DNA from: JAFDZW01 sp035632315
GTDB lineage: Bacteria > Bacteroidota > Ignavibacteria > Palsa-1295
DNA length: 52,507 nucleotides
Direction of reading: 5' to 3'
Assembly (NCBI GenBank): GCA_035632315.1
Contig: DASQGZ010000005.1
Span: 1-52,507 of the forward strand
Under the pieces are notes generated by a model. It searched no databases and was not told the origin of the DNA. It worked only from the letters and a program-made list of their open reading frames with translations. The position numbers were made by a program, and so were the translations under genes. Positions 27,786 through 34,037 of the stretch are shown piece after piece (positions within the stretch are counted from its first letter, which is position 1; every line of letters starts with the position of its first letter).

Positions 27786-27793
27786 TATATTTG
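27786..27793 (+). promoter_or_regulatory. TAnnTTTG -7 box of the 71-aa plus-strand ORF
   Basis: TATATTTG lies 22 nt before the ATG at 27816, at the spacing expected for a short leader; it supports that start over 27765. Confidence 0.45.
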
Positions 27794-27815
27794 TATTTAT
27801 TCATCTATTCAATCC

Positions 27816-28031
27816 ATGACTTTCGAATACAGCATTGAAATTTATGTACCAAGCGGGAATCAGCCGTCCTATCGTTGGGTGTGTTCAAACAATCAAGTCC
27901 CTGTAATACCGCGATTAGGCGAGACGATTACTGTTGGTGCCGGAACCAGCTACATCGTCGATTCCATTATTCATACTTACGTGCCCAGTAGCACTATCAT
28001 TACTCACCACATCACCGTTAAGACAAGGTGA
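27816..28031 (+). CDS. Hypothetical small protein, 71 aa, inside inverted-repeat cassette
   Basis: This 71-aa ORF has an all-beta look (FEYSIEIYVPSG, PRLGETITVGAGTSYIVDSI, THHITVKT) and a small barrel or SH3-like fold is possible. I do not recognise the family. I chose ATG 27816 because a TATATTTG box precedes it; an in-frame ATG at 27765 would add 17 hydrophobic residues. It overlaps a minus-strand ORF (27915-28130), so only one of the two may be real, and this one has the more protein-like sequence. Confidence 0.5.
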   Translation: MTFEYSIEIYVPSGNQPSYRWVCSNNQVPVIPRLGETITVGAGTSYIVDSIIHTYVPSSTIITHHITVKTR

Positions 28032-28130
28032 ATACAGTGACTTTCGATACGCCTCCCATTCTTCGGATGTAATCGGCGGGGCAGCAAGTTTACTTAGCTC
28101 GTATATCCATTCCTCAAATGCTTGTGCCAT
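27915..28130 (-). CDS. Hypothetical small protein, 71 aa, antisense to the preceding ORF
   Basis: This 71-aa ORF has a good ribosome-binding site (AGAAGGAAAAACAAGCA before ATG) and an amphipathic, acidic N-terminal half (AFEEWIYELSKLAAPP, SEEWEAYRKSLY). The second half is low-complexity and lies antisense to the beta-rich plus-strand ORF. Family unknown. A genuine N-terminal half running into overlapping sequence is possible. Confidence 0.4.
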   Translation of the reverse strand: MAQAFEEWIYELSKLAAPPITSEEWEAYRKSLYSPCLNGDVVSNDSATGHVSMNNGIDDVAGSGTNSNRLA

Positions 28131-28162
28131 ATTGCTTGTTTTTCCTTCTATTAAGTTTATAG

Positions 28163-28197
28163 TAATGCCTTTAGGTTATAATTACCATTTTAATATT
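28163..28197 (-). repeat. Right 35-bp inverted repeat of the 467-bp cassette
   Basis: This is the inverted partner of 27731-27765 (33/35 identical). The pair brackets both small ORFs. No obvious target duplication is visible outside the arms. Confidence 0.85.
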
Positions 28198-28297
28198 ACG
28201 GGCACTAATACGATGTCATTCCAGAATGAAGGAAAGAGAATTGATCTGATTAACCTGAGTAGAAAAATAACGTTACTTGATTACGAGAAATGTCGAA

Positions 28298-29782
28298 TTA
28301 AGAAATTGCCTCAGCTGAACGGGCTGTTGATGCCGAAGGCTTATTTGGTATTGCATCGATGGTTACAAGCCCCCTTGAACTTTCAAGTCCAAATTGTTTT
28401 ACCAACCTTTCCACGCGCTCCTTTTCACTAATTGTAAAATAAATAACGACTGCTATCGAGCTATTTGTATTGTTAGCCTTTTCGTAGATGGAGATTTGGG
28501 TAAAGACATTTGCAAGATGCGAATTACTTGCAAGCTTAAACTCGACCAAAGATGCATCAAGTGCGCCTTTCGAGATTTTAAAGTCGACTGCGCCTCGCCC
28601 ATTATTCACTTCACGGTCTACCGAGTATTCAGAACCAAACCAAGTTAATCTATAGATAAGCTGAAGGTCTTCCTCTCTCTCTATTGGCTTCCCTTTGACA
28701 TAAAAAAATTTATACCCATCTTTATTTTCGATAAAATCCTTTAAGAATTGTACCCGAGAATATGCTGCTTCAAAAGATGTAGGCTCAAGTTTATAAAAGT
28801 TTGTTGTGTCGGAAAGCGAATAAACTAATTCGCGTATGAGTTCGACATAAGCTTGATTAGAAAATGACAAACGTTCATCACTAACTCTTTTTGCGTCTTC
28901 GGCATGATCTTCTTTATACTTAATGTAATAGTCGAGCAATTGAGGGAAAGTCGAAATAGCACCTGAGATCGCAAAATTAATATCTTTTTGTTTTGCTTTT
29001 GGAGGGATTGCCTCCATTAGGTAATGGCTGATTGATTCTCGAAGTTGATCATTGTCAATTGATCTTATAACCTCCCAATAGTCATTATTTAGATCACCTC
29101 TGTTTATCCAAGTATCGTCCTTTGTAAGTATGTCTGACGGCGTTAGTAATATAAAGTCATCATTGTAATATGGCAAAATAAATTGACCACTTTCCCATGT
29201 TCTAGTTATATAGTTGAATCTAACTTTTTCTATATTAAAACTCTTTTTTTGTGAGTCATGTAGATATTTGCTTGAAAAATCTTGAGTAAAGTATAAGAGA
29301 TATTCCTTGATAAGATTGGCAGTAAAATCACTTATGTTATCCCGACCCACTCCATCCTTGATCAAGCAAAGCTTTTCTAAATGGCTACTCTTTGATATCG
29401 GTTCTTTACCAAAGTCAGAAAATAAATAATGCAAATTACTGTTAAGCGATTTTGCAAAAACTGTTCCCAATCCTCGACCATCATTACCATGTTTCGAATA
29501 TCCAAACCAATTCTGTTTTATTTCGGGAAAGTAAAACCATGCTTTTAGAAGTCCATCACTCAAATCTTCACCCAGTGACATATCGCGAAGAAATCCAACA
29601 TATGTAAGAATGTTTTTATGGAGTTCTACATATTGAGTTTTTTCACTATTAAAAAGTAAGAAAGGATCTATGAATAAGGGAAGATCCATGATAAGAGAGA
29701 TGTTAAATGCGCCATATTCTTTAAGAATTGATGGTTCAATGTCAAAAACGTCTGAGAAATAAATATTTATTAATTTGGACAT
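28298..29782 (-). CDS. PD-(D/E)XK nuclease-like protein, 494 aa
   Basis: I do not recognise the full-length family. The C-terminal ~120 residues carry a PD-(D/E)XK signature: GRGAVD400F, then E414-F-K416 in a SLVEFKLASN strand, then Q429 in a following helix (NVFTQISIYEKA). The N-terminal ~370 residues are helical and soluble, with no membrane segment. It lies 51 bp downstream of a GIY-YIG gene in the same direction, so the two nuclease-like genes probably form one unit. Low GC relative to flanking core genes and the island setting suggest transfer. A role in defence against foreign DNA is an inference. Confidence 0.7.
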   Translation of the reverse strand: MSKLINIYFSDVFDIEPSILKEYGAFNISLIMDLPLFIDPFLLFNSEKTQYVELHKNILTYVGFLRDMSLGEDLSDGLLKAWFYFPEIKQNWFGYSKHGNDGRGLGTVFAKSLNSNLHYLFSDFGKEPISKSSHLEKLCLIKDGVGRDNISDFTANLIKEYLLYFTQDFSSKYLHDSQKKSFNIEKVRFNYITRTWESGQFILPYYNDDFILLTPSDILTKDDTWINRGDLNNDYWEVIRSIDNDQLRESISHYLMEAIPPKAKQKDINFAISGAISTFPQLLDYYIKYKEDHAEDAKRVSDERLSFSNQAYVELIRELVYSLSDTTNFYKLEPTSFEAAYSRVQFLKDFIENKDGYKFFYVKGKPIEREEDLQLIYRLTWFGSEYSVDREVNNGRGAVDFKISKGALDASLVEFKLASNSHLANVFTQISIYEKANNTNSSIAVVIYFTISEKERVERLVKQFGLESSRGLVTIDAIPNKPSASTARSAEAIS

Positions 29783-29833
29783 ATAATATGGAATTGAACG
29801 AAATCAGGTATGCAAGCTATTGATTCTCTTTCA

Positions 29834-30268
29834 CTATGCTATTTTCTTAGTGCCACCACTGATTTCTCTTAGAAGCTCCATCACTTCACTTAAAGATGGT
29901 TCTCTAGTATAATCAGGTATGAATTGGTAATAACGTTCACTCCCAGTCCAATCTGGCCCTCGCTTATTTGTCTCAGGCTGCAAAATTTCGAGCAGAAGAG
30001 CTTCCATGTGCTTAAGGAGCATTGATTTTTTAAAGGTATATTTTCCAGATTTTAATATTCCTTCAAGTCGGTGAAGTTCTTTTTTTTCCCCTTTTTCGAG
30101 ATATGTATTATAAGTTGTATCATTTACTTGACGTATCCCAAACCAACTAAAATAGTGAATCCTATTTTCAGTGTCATCGCGAAAATGATTGGTGAGTCTT
30201 TTATATAGATTCCCAGTCTCTTCGGCACCTTTTCCAGCAAGTCCAGCATAAATAATGGGGATAACCAA
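29834..30268 (-). pseudogene. 3' fragment of a GIY-YIG nuclease gene cut by a transposon
   Basis: The fragment encodes the catalytic part of a GIY-YIG domain: YAGLAGKG, LYKRLTNHF, then MEALLLEILQPETNKRGPD with the Glu and Asn usual at the domain end. The only start in frame is a TTG at 30268 inside the transposon end. Bases 30257-30268 belong to the element. The other half is at 33466-33708. Joining 33708-33467 to 30248-29834 gives one uninterrupted 218-codon gene. If the TTG works, a 144-aa protein lacking the N-terminal region and first GIY strand would be made. Confidence 0.85.
30249..30256. repeat. Target-site duplication, left copy
   Basis: TAAATAAT directly precedes the first G of the transposon and recurs at 33467-33474. 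An 8-bp duplication is characteristic of IS1595-family transposition. Confidence 0.92.
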
Positions 30269-30280
30269 GCCTTTTCAGGT
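30257..30280 (+). repeat. Left terminal inverted repeat of the IS1595-type transposon
   Basis: It reads GGGGATAACCAAGCC then TTTTCAGGT. It differs from the inverted right end at two positions. Confidence 0.9.
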
Positions 30281-30388
30281 GGCGAAATTGAAAAAGAATC
30301 GAGGCGTTTTTAACGTGTTTTGAATTTTGATTTTTAGTAGGTGCCTATCAACGAGAAAGTGTCTCGTATCAAATACATAAATAAATTT

Positions 30389-30892
30389 TCAACTATTGCT
30401 TTCCGGGAATTCTCTTTTAGTTATATCAGCAACCAATTCTTCTAAGGGTATATCCAACATAGTCATTCCTTCACTGTCTGTATTAATTTGCCTTTTGTGC
30501 ATTGCATCTTTTGTTAGAACCATTGCGTTGAATAGGAGCACCCCTATCGAATTTGGCAATAGGTTTATATCGTGATTTATTTCTTCGCCAGAGGACGTAA
30601 GAATACCCATATGAATCCATTCATCTTTTGAATATAAAAAATCTGTTATAGTCTCTATTTCGGAGAATTTGATCTTATTATTAAATGGCGGTCTTCGTTC
30701 TTTTAATTTTGGTAATTCCATAGCAATAGTTTCAACTATTGAGAATTTCTCAAAAGGAGAAGAGAACGTGTACTTATAATCAAAGCGGAACCGTAATTCA
30801 TCAATGTTAAATTTAACTTTTGGTTCATAATAGTAATAGTGATCAACTTTAAAGTTGTGCGATTTTGTTACTTCTATGACTGATGAACCCAT
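30389..30892 (-). CDS. Transposon passenger: hypothetical protein, 167 aa
   Basis: I do not recognise this 167-aa soluble protein. Its N-terminal half is beta-rich (HNFKVDHYYYYEPKVKF, IDELRFRFDYKYTFSS), resembling the SecB-like beta-sandwich pattern seen in some toxin-antitoxin-chaperone proteins, but this is only a visual resemblance. It begins 5 bp after the XRE regulator stop, so the two are co-transcribed. The arrangement, a small HTH gene followed by a small unknown gene, is that of toxin-antitoxin or regulator-modulator pairs. Confidence 0.65.
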   Translation of the reverse strand: MGSSVIEVTKSHNFKVDHYYYYEPKVKFNIDELRFRFDYKYTFSSPFEKFSIVETIAMELPKLKERRPPFNNKIKFSEIETITDFLYSKDEWIHMGILTSSGEEINHDINLLPNSIGVLLFNAMVLTKDAMHKRQINTDSEGMTMLDIPLEELVADITKREFPESNS

Positions 30893-30897
30893 TGTTT

Positions 30898-31200
30898 TTA
30901 AGAACCTTTAGTCCCAGAAATAGCTTCGACGCTTCCTCTTGTATCAAGAGAAGATTGTTCGAAGGTCGAAGGGATAGAAATTAGATCATATCCCAAAACT
31001 TCTTCAAGTTTGCATATAGTTTGTAATGTCAAATTAGCTTCTGCCTGCAAAACTCTATTCACAAAGGAAACTCTCATATCTGCTTCTTTTGCAAATTTCG
31101 GCTGATTCCATTCTCTAATTTCAAGACCTTTTTTTAATCTATCTGCGATCAGACTTTTCCATTTCATCATACGCGCATCTATTCTCTTTTCATTAACCAT
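30898..31200 (-). CDS. Transposon passenger: XRE-family HTH regulator
   Basis: This 100-aa protein has a helix-turn-helix of the XRE/Cro type: NQPKFAKEADMRVSFVNRVL (about 32-51) followed by LTLQTICKLEEVLGYDLI, and a short polar tail. A minus-strand TATATTTG box at 31220-31227 lies 19 nt before the ATG. It is divergent from the transposase, whose upstream region holds three AGTGAAAT half-sites, a plausible target. It could control the transposase, its downstream 167-aa partner, or both. Confidence 0.82.
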   Translation of the reverse strand: MVNEKRIDARMMKWKSLIADRLKKGLEIREWNQPKFAKEADMRVSFVNRVLQAEANLTLQTICKLEEVLGYDLISIPSTFEQSSLDTRGSVEAISGTKGS

Positions 31201-31219
31201 TTTTAGTGAATCCTTTCCA

Positions 31220-31227
31220 CAAATATA
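31220..31227 (-). promoter_or_regulatory. TAnnTTTG -7 box of the XRE regulator gene
   Basis: Minus-strand TATATTTG lies between the tRNA-like sequence and the XRE gene ATG. Confidence 0.45.
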
Positions 31228-31241
31228 CGTTTAATAATGAG

Positions 31242-31312
31242 TGGACGGGAGGGGGATCGAACCCCCATTGTGGAGACAGTGCGATCTGTTCCTATTACCA
31301 CTAATCCCGCCC
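31242..31312 (-). tRNA. tRNA-like sequence with non-canonical middle arms (possible tRNA pseudogene)
   Basis: The minus strand has a 7-bp acceptor stem GGGCGGG/CCCGTCC (one G-U) and a perfect-looking T-arm GGGGG-TTCGATC-CCCCT, 71 nt overall. The D region is ATTA-GTGG-TAAT. A canonical 5-7-5 anticodon arm cannot be drawn. Instead GGAACAG pairs with CTGTCTCC (one bulge) around a 6-nt loop ATCGCA. If read by position, a CTGTCTC loop would give anticodon GTC (Asp), but three of five stem pairs fail. No CCA is encoded, and the acceptor stem can extend three further pairs. It lies inside the transposon. Confidence 0.4.
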
Positions 31313-31327
31313 ACTTTATCGTTTTAG

Positions 31328-31348
31328 AAAGCCGCCGAGTGCGGCTTT
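31328..31348. terminator. Bidirectional hairpin, possible terminator
   Basis: AAAGCCGC and GCGGCTTT pair around a 5-nt loop. The A/T tails make it readable in both directions, but the U-tract is only three bases, so termination strength is uncertain. It separates the tRNA-like sequence from the transposase promoter region. Confidence 0.4.
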
Positions 31349-31390
31349 CGTGTTATATAATCCAAGATTGACGTATTTTGTTCCTAAAAA

Positions 31391-31431
31391 AGTGAAATAA
31401 ATTATTTAATTATTTCACTAATTAGTGAAAT
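31391..31431. promoter_or_regulatory. Operator-like array upstream of the transposase
   Basis: Three copies of the half-site AGTGAAAT/ATTTCACT lie at 31391, 31412 and 31424. The last two form a perfect 20-bp palindrome (ATTTCACTAATTAGTGAAAT). The array sits 50 bp before the transposase ATG and is a likely binding site for the element's own XRE regulator. Confidence 0.5.
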
Positions 31432-31480
31432 CTTCCAATCCAGATTGCGTTATACAGGTATAATAAACAAGTAAAGATAT

Positions 31481-32425
31481 ATGAAAACTACAACACCTCA
31501 GACCCTTTTAGAAGCAGTCGGTTACTTCTCAGACGAAGCCCGTTGCGTTGAATTCCTTGCTAAAATCCGTTGGGATATGGGTCAGCCTGTATGCCCGAAA
31601 TGCGGCTCTATGAAATGCGTACCGCTAAAGACTCGCAAACTTTATAACTGTTGCGAGAAAGAGTGCGGAAAGCAGTTCTCAGTGAAATCCGGCTCTATAT
31701 TTGAAAAGAGTCCTATTCCTCTGACAAAGTGGTTGCCCGTTGTTTGGATGCTCGTTTGTGATCGCAACGGTGTATCCTCTTACGAAATTGCCCGTGCATT
31801 AGGGGTGAGCCAACAGACAAGTTGGTTTATGCTTCATCGTATCCGTGAAGGATTGCAGAGCGGATTAGTTGGCAAACTCTCCGGTCAAGTCGAAATAGAC
31901 GAAACATTCGTTGGTGGTAAGAGTGTGCATATGAGTCCCGCCCGTCGTCAAAAAGCAGGAATTAACACCGGACGCGCAACGTCAAATAAAACCGTCGTAA
32001 TGGGCATTGTAGAGCGCGGAGGGGTTGTCGTTGCAAAGGTGGTTAACAATACTCGCCGTCGCTCTCTAATTCGTGAGATTGAAAAAACCGTTGAAGAAGG
32101 TTCAAATGTTTATACAGACGCGCTCAAGTCCTATGATACGCTCCGCTTCAAATATAATCATTCAACCGTAGATCATAAATACGCTTTCGTCCAAGGTGAG
32201 GCACACACCAATACCTTAGAAAATTTCTGGTCATTGCTTAAACGCTCTCTTAAAGGAACCTACGTTCAAGTTGCACCATTTCACTTAGATAGATACGTGA
32301 CCGAACAGGCATTCCGATATAATAATAGAAAGAAATCGGATGCTGAGAGATTCGTAAAAGCACTCTCGCAGATGTTCGGCAAAAGACTAACCTATGAAGA
32401 ATTGACCGGAGCGACTACCGCGTAA
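31481..32425 (+). CDS. IS1595-family (ISXO2-like) transposase
   Basis: This 314-aa transposase has an N-terminal zinc ribbon (C38-P-K-C41 with C57/C58 and C62), an HTH-like region (SSYEIARALGVSQQTSWFML), and the ISXO2-type catalytic core: D140 in VEIDETFVGGK, D213 in VYTDALKSY, and HTNTLENFWSLLKR (N244/E247). Length and motifs are complete, and the element's ends are intact, so it may be active. It is followed with a 1-nt overlap (TAATG) by a 59-aa ORF. Confidence 0.96.
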   Translation: MKTTTPQTLLEAVGYFSDEARCVEFLAKIRWDMGQPVCPKCGSMKCVPLKTRKLYNCCEKECGKQFSVKSGSIFEKSPIPLTKWLPVVWMLVCDRNGVSSYEIARALGVSQQTSWFMLHRIREGLQSGLVGKLSGQVEIDETFVGGKSVHMSPARRQKAGINTGRATSNKTVVMGIVERGGVVVAKVVNNTRRRSLIREIEKTVEEGSNVYTDALKSYDTLRFKYNHSTVDHKYAFVQGEAHTNTLENFWSLLKRSLKGTYVQVAPFHLDRYVTEQAFRYNNRKKSDAERFVKALSQMFGKRLTYEELTGATTA

Positions 32426-32604
32426 TGGAACCGGAAACGAACGATACAAACGACAACTCGAACTTCGAGAAATTCACGGACGCCGTAAAACGGCTATTCT
32501 CGTTGCCGAAGCAAGAAGTAGATCGTATAATCGAAGAGGAAAAGCAACGAGGGATAAAGCCAAGCGAAAAAGATACGGAGCCGGACGAAGAAGAAACCAG
32601 TTAA
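32425..32604 (+). CDS. Small IS1595-associated acidic protein, 59 aa
   Basis: The ATG overlaps the transposase stop as TAATG, so the gene is translationally coupled. The 59-aa product has an N-terminal polar segment, a helix FEKFTDAVKRLFSLPKQEVD, and a strongly charged tail (EEEKQRGIKPSEKDTEPDEE). Short ORFs of this kind, with an FxxALxxxxSVxxxE-type helix, commonly follow IS1595 transposases. A role in regulating or assisting transposition is an inference. Confidence 0.75.
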   Translation: MEPETNDTNDNSNFEKFTDAVKRLFSLPKQEVDRIIEEEKQRGIKPSEKDTEPDEEETS

Positions 32605-32618
32605 CTCTTTTTTAAACG

Positions 32619-32626
32619 TATTTTTG
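32619..32626 (+). promoter_or_regulatory. TAnnTTTG -7 box of the 252-aa passenger gene
   Basis: TATTTTTG lies 4 nt before the ATG at 32631, giving a leaderless transcript independent of the transposase. Confidence 0.45.
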
Positions 32627-32630
32627 TAGG

Positions 32631-33389
32631 ATGAGAAAGCAGTTGCAAAGCGTCGCCTTCATTACTTTTATTGTAGTTGTTTGTTTACAGCCCGAATGGA
32701 TTTATGCCAAGAAAAGAAATGCCATTCCAAGCCCACAGCAAGATACTCAACAGACAAATACTGCAACCAACCAAACAACGCTTCCGCTCAGTTATCAAAA
32801 ACAAGCCATACCCACCACAGATAGCGGAAAAGTAGAAGATCAAAAAAACGAAATAGAATGGGATTTGGCGAAATATACCCTTCTCCTTGTTCTGGTAACC
32901 GCCATTCTTGCTATTGCTTCCTTTTGGCAAATTTTCATTTCCAGATCCACTGCACGGAGGCAACTCAGAGCATATCTTTATTGCACTACGTCGCCCAATG
33001 AACCGTTGCAAACAAATGTTATCCCGTTCATAATAAAAAACTCTGGTCAAACGCCTGCATATAATGTTGTTGTATGGATAATAAGTGGAATTCGTGAATT
33101 TCCATTGATACGCCCACTTGTTGGGGGGAATCCAACAAATACGCCCTCTCGTATAGCCATACATAGCAATATGGATATTGAAATAAATGCAACTCTGCCT
33201 CCAAATATTACTAATTTTCGTGGGCAGAATGAAGCACTTTACTTTTGGGGTAGGATTGAGTATGAGGACATTTTTAGAAAGCGTCATCATACTAATTTCA
33301 GATTTCATTCGTTTCGTGTTGGGATTGCAAAAGGTGAATTTGTCGTGACAGAGATCACGCCCAGCCACGAAGGAAACGAAGCAAATTAA
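32631..33389 (+). CDS. Transposon passenger: hypothetical membrane protein, 252 aa
   Basis: This protein has an N-terminal hydrophobic segment (VAFITFIVVVCLQPEWIYA, signal peptide or anchor), a Gln/Thr-rich linker (30-65), a transmembrane helix at about 82-104 (YTLLLVLVTAILAIASFWQI), and a C-terminal soluble domain opening with RRQLRAYLYC and FIIKNSGQTPAYNVVVWI. The RAYL...NxGxTPAxNV pattern recurs in hypothetical proteins of mobile regions. The function is unknown. It ends 53 bp before the right TIR, with its own promoter box. Confidence 0.75.
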   Translation: MRKQLQSVAFITFIVVVCLQPEWIYAKKRNAIPSPQQDTQQTNTATNQTTLPLSYQKQAIPTTDSGKVEDQKNEIEWDLAKYTLLLVLVTAILAIASFWQIFISRSTARRQLRAYLYCTTSPNEPLQTNVIPFIIKNSGQTPAYNVVVWIISGIREFPLIRPLVGGNPTNTPSRIAIHSNMDIEINATLPPNITNFRGQNEALYFWGRIEYEDIFRKRHHTNFRFHSFRVGIAKGEFVVTEITPSHEGNEAN

Positions 33390-33442
33390 TCCAATTTTGA
33401 GATAGGCAATAATCAATACAGTACCCCACTTTCTAATTATTT

Positions 33443-33466
33443 ACCTGAAAAGGATTGGTTGTCCCC
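33443..33466 (-). repeat. Right terminal inverted repeat of the IS1595-type transposon
   Basis: Reading inward on the minus strand it is GGGGACAACCAATCC then TTTTCAGGT, 22/24 identical to the left end. Confidence 0.9.
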
Positions 33467-33708
33467 TAAATAATTCGCTCATCTCTATCATAAAGCGCAT
33501 AAACTCCTATCTGTTCTCGAAAGTCTACCCACTTTTCCTTTTTCCCTTTCTTTCTAAGATGTCCTAAAAGAAGGACTGGCACCTGTCCTTTTTTCTTCGG
33601 TTTTCCGCGACGACCTTTCACGGAATCAATATATGCTCTTCTCCAAAGAATACCATAATTTGAAAAGATATGCCTATCTCCTGTCGATTTTTGCTTTCTT
33701 TTAGCCAT
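33466..33708 (-). pseudogene. 5' fragment of the interrupted GIY-YIG nuclease gene
   Basis: The fragment encodes 80 residues: a basic start, GDRHIFSNYGILWRRAYIDS, a Lys/Arg-rich linker, and WVDFREQIGVYALYDRDERI, the first strand of a GIY-YIG domain. The stop codon is created by the transposon end (TSD bases T-A plus element G). Continuation in the other fragment restores ...DERIIYAGLAGKG.... N-terminal HIFSNYG plus VDFREQxGVYxLYD is a recognisable subfamily of standalone GIY-YIG proteins. Confidence 0.88.
33467..33474. repeat. Target-site duplication, right copy
   Basis: TAAATAAT, identical to 30249-30256. Confidence 0.92.
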
Positions 33709-34037
33709 AATTAAAACCTAGATAAGTAAATTTTATCAACACGGCGTTTCAAAATACACTACTAATTCCTATATTGATTTGTTTTTATAGACATAGATAG
33801 TTTATGCAACAAAAATGTAGTGTGTCATGGCTACAAATATAAAGTGAGAATCTTACATATCCCTAAAAAGCGTACAAACGCTGAAAAAGACTTGTATTCG
33901 TACAACGTGCTATCACCTCTTTTGTTCTTCTGTATTACATAAGTTAATAAAAAGAGCAGCAGCAACGACCCTCACACCGGAATTTATCAGATCGCTTGAA
34001 CCCGGCCGGTTAGACGCAGCAACAAAGCCCGTTTAAA
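33709..34037. other. AT-rich spacer at the right edge of the island
   Basis: No gene is recognised. The left part carries the upstream region of the interrupted GIY-YIG gene. After about 33950 the composition returns to that of the core genome, with AACCCGGCCGGTT near 34010 immediately before lysS. Confidence 0.45.

Larger units (their letters stand above)
30257..33466. mobile_element. IS1595-family transposon with passenger genes, 3210 bp
   Basis: The ends are 24-bp terminal inverted repeats: left GGGGATAACCAAG..., right (reverse strand) GGGGACAACCAAT..., 22/24 identical. They are flanked by perfect 8-bp TAAATAAT duplications. The element contains an ISXO2/IS1595 transposase, a coupled 59-aa ORF, a 252-aa membrane protein, and on the other strand an XRE regulator, a 167-aa unknown protein and a tRNA-like sequence. 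It interrupts a GIY-YIG nuclease gene in frame. The intact ends and duplication indicate a recent insertion. Confidence 0.92.

Noticed and set aside
27731..28197. CRISPR-like repeat unit
   Set aside because: There are only two copies in inverted orientation separated by 397 bp, not regularly spaced direct repeats. No cas genes are present.
27934..28431. 165-aa plus-strand ORF across the right inverted repeat
   Set aside because: It overlaps the 71-aa ORFs and the end of the 494-aa nuclease-like gene, has no ribosome-binding site, and has a composition of antisense type.
31481..32604. A simple two-ORF IS element ending soon after the 59-aa ORF
   Set aside because: No inverted repeat or target duplication was found around 31320-32640. 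The exact TIRs and 8-bp duplication lie at 30257 and 33466, so the mobile unit is much larger.
32685..33416. 243-aa minus-strand ORF antisense to the 252-aa passenger
   Set aside because: It is a mirror frame of the plus-strand gene, which has a promoter box, a hydrophobic signal and a coherent domain structure.
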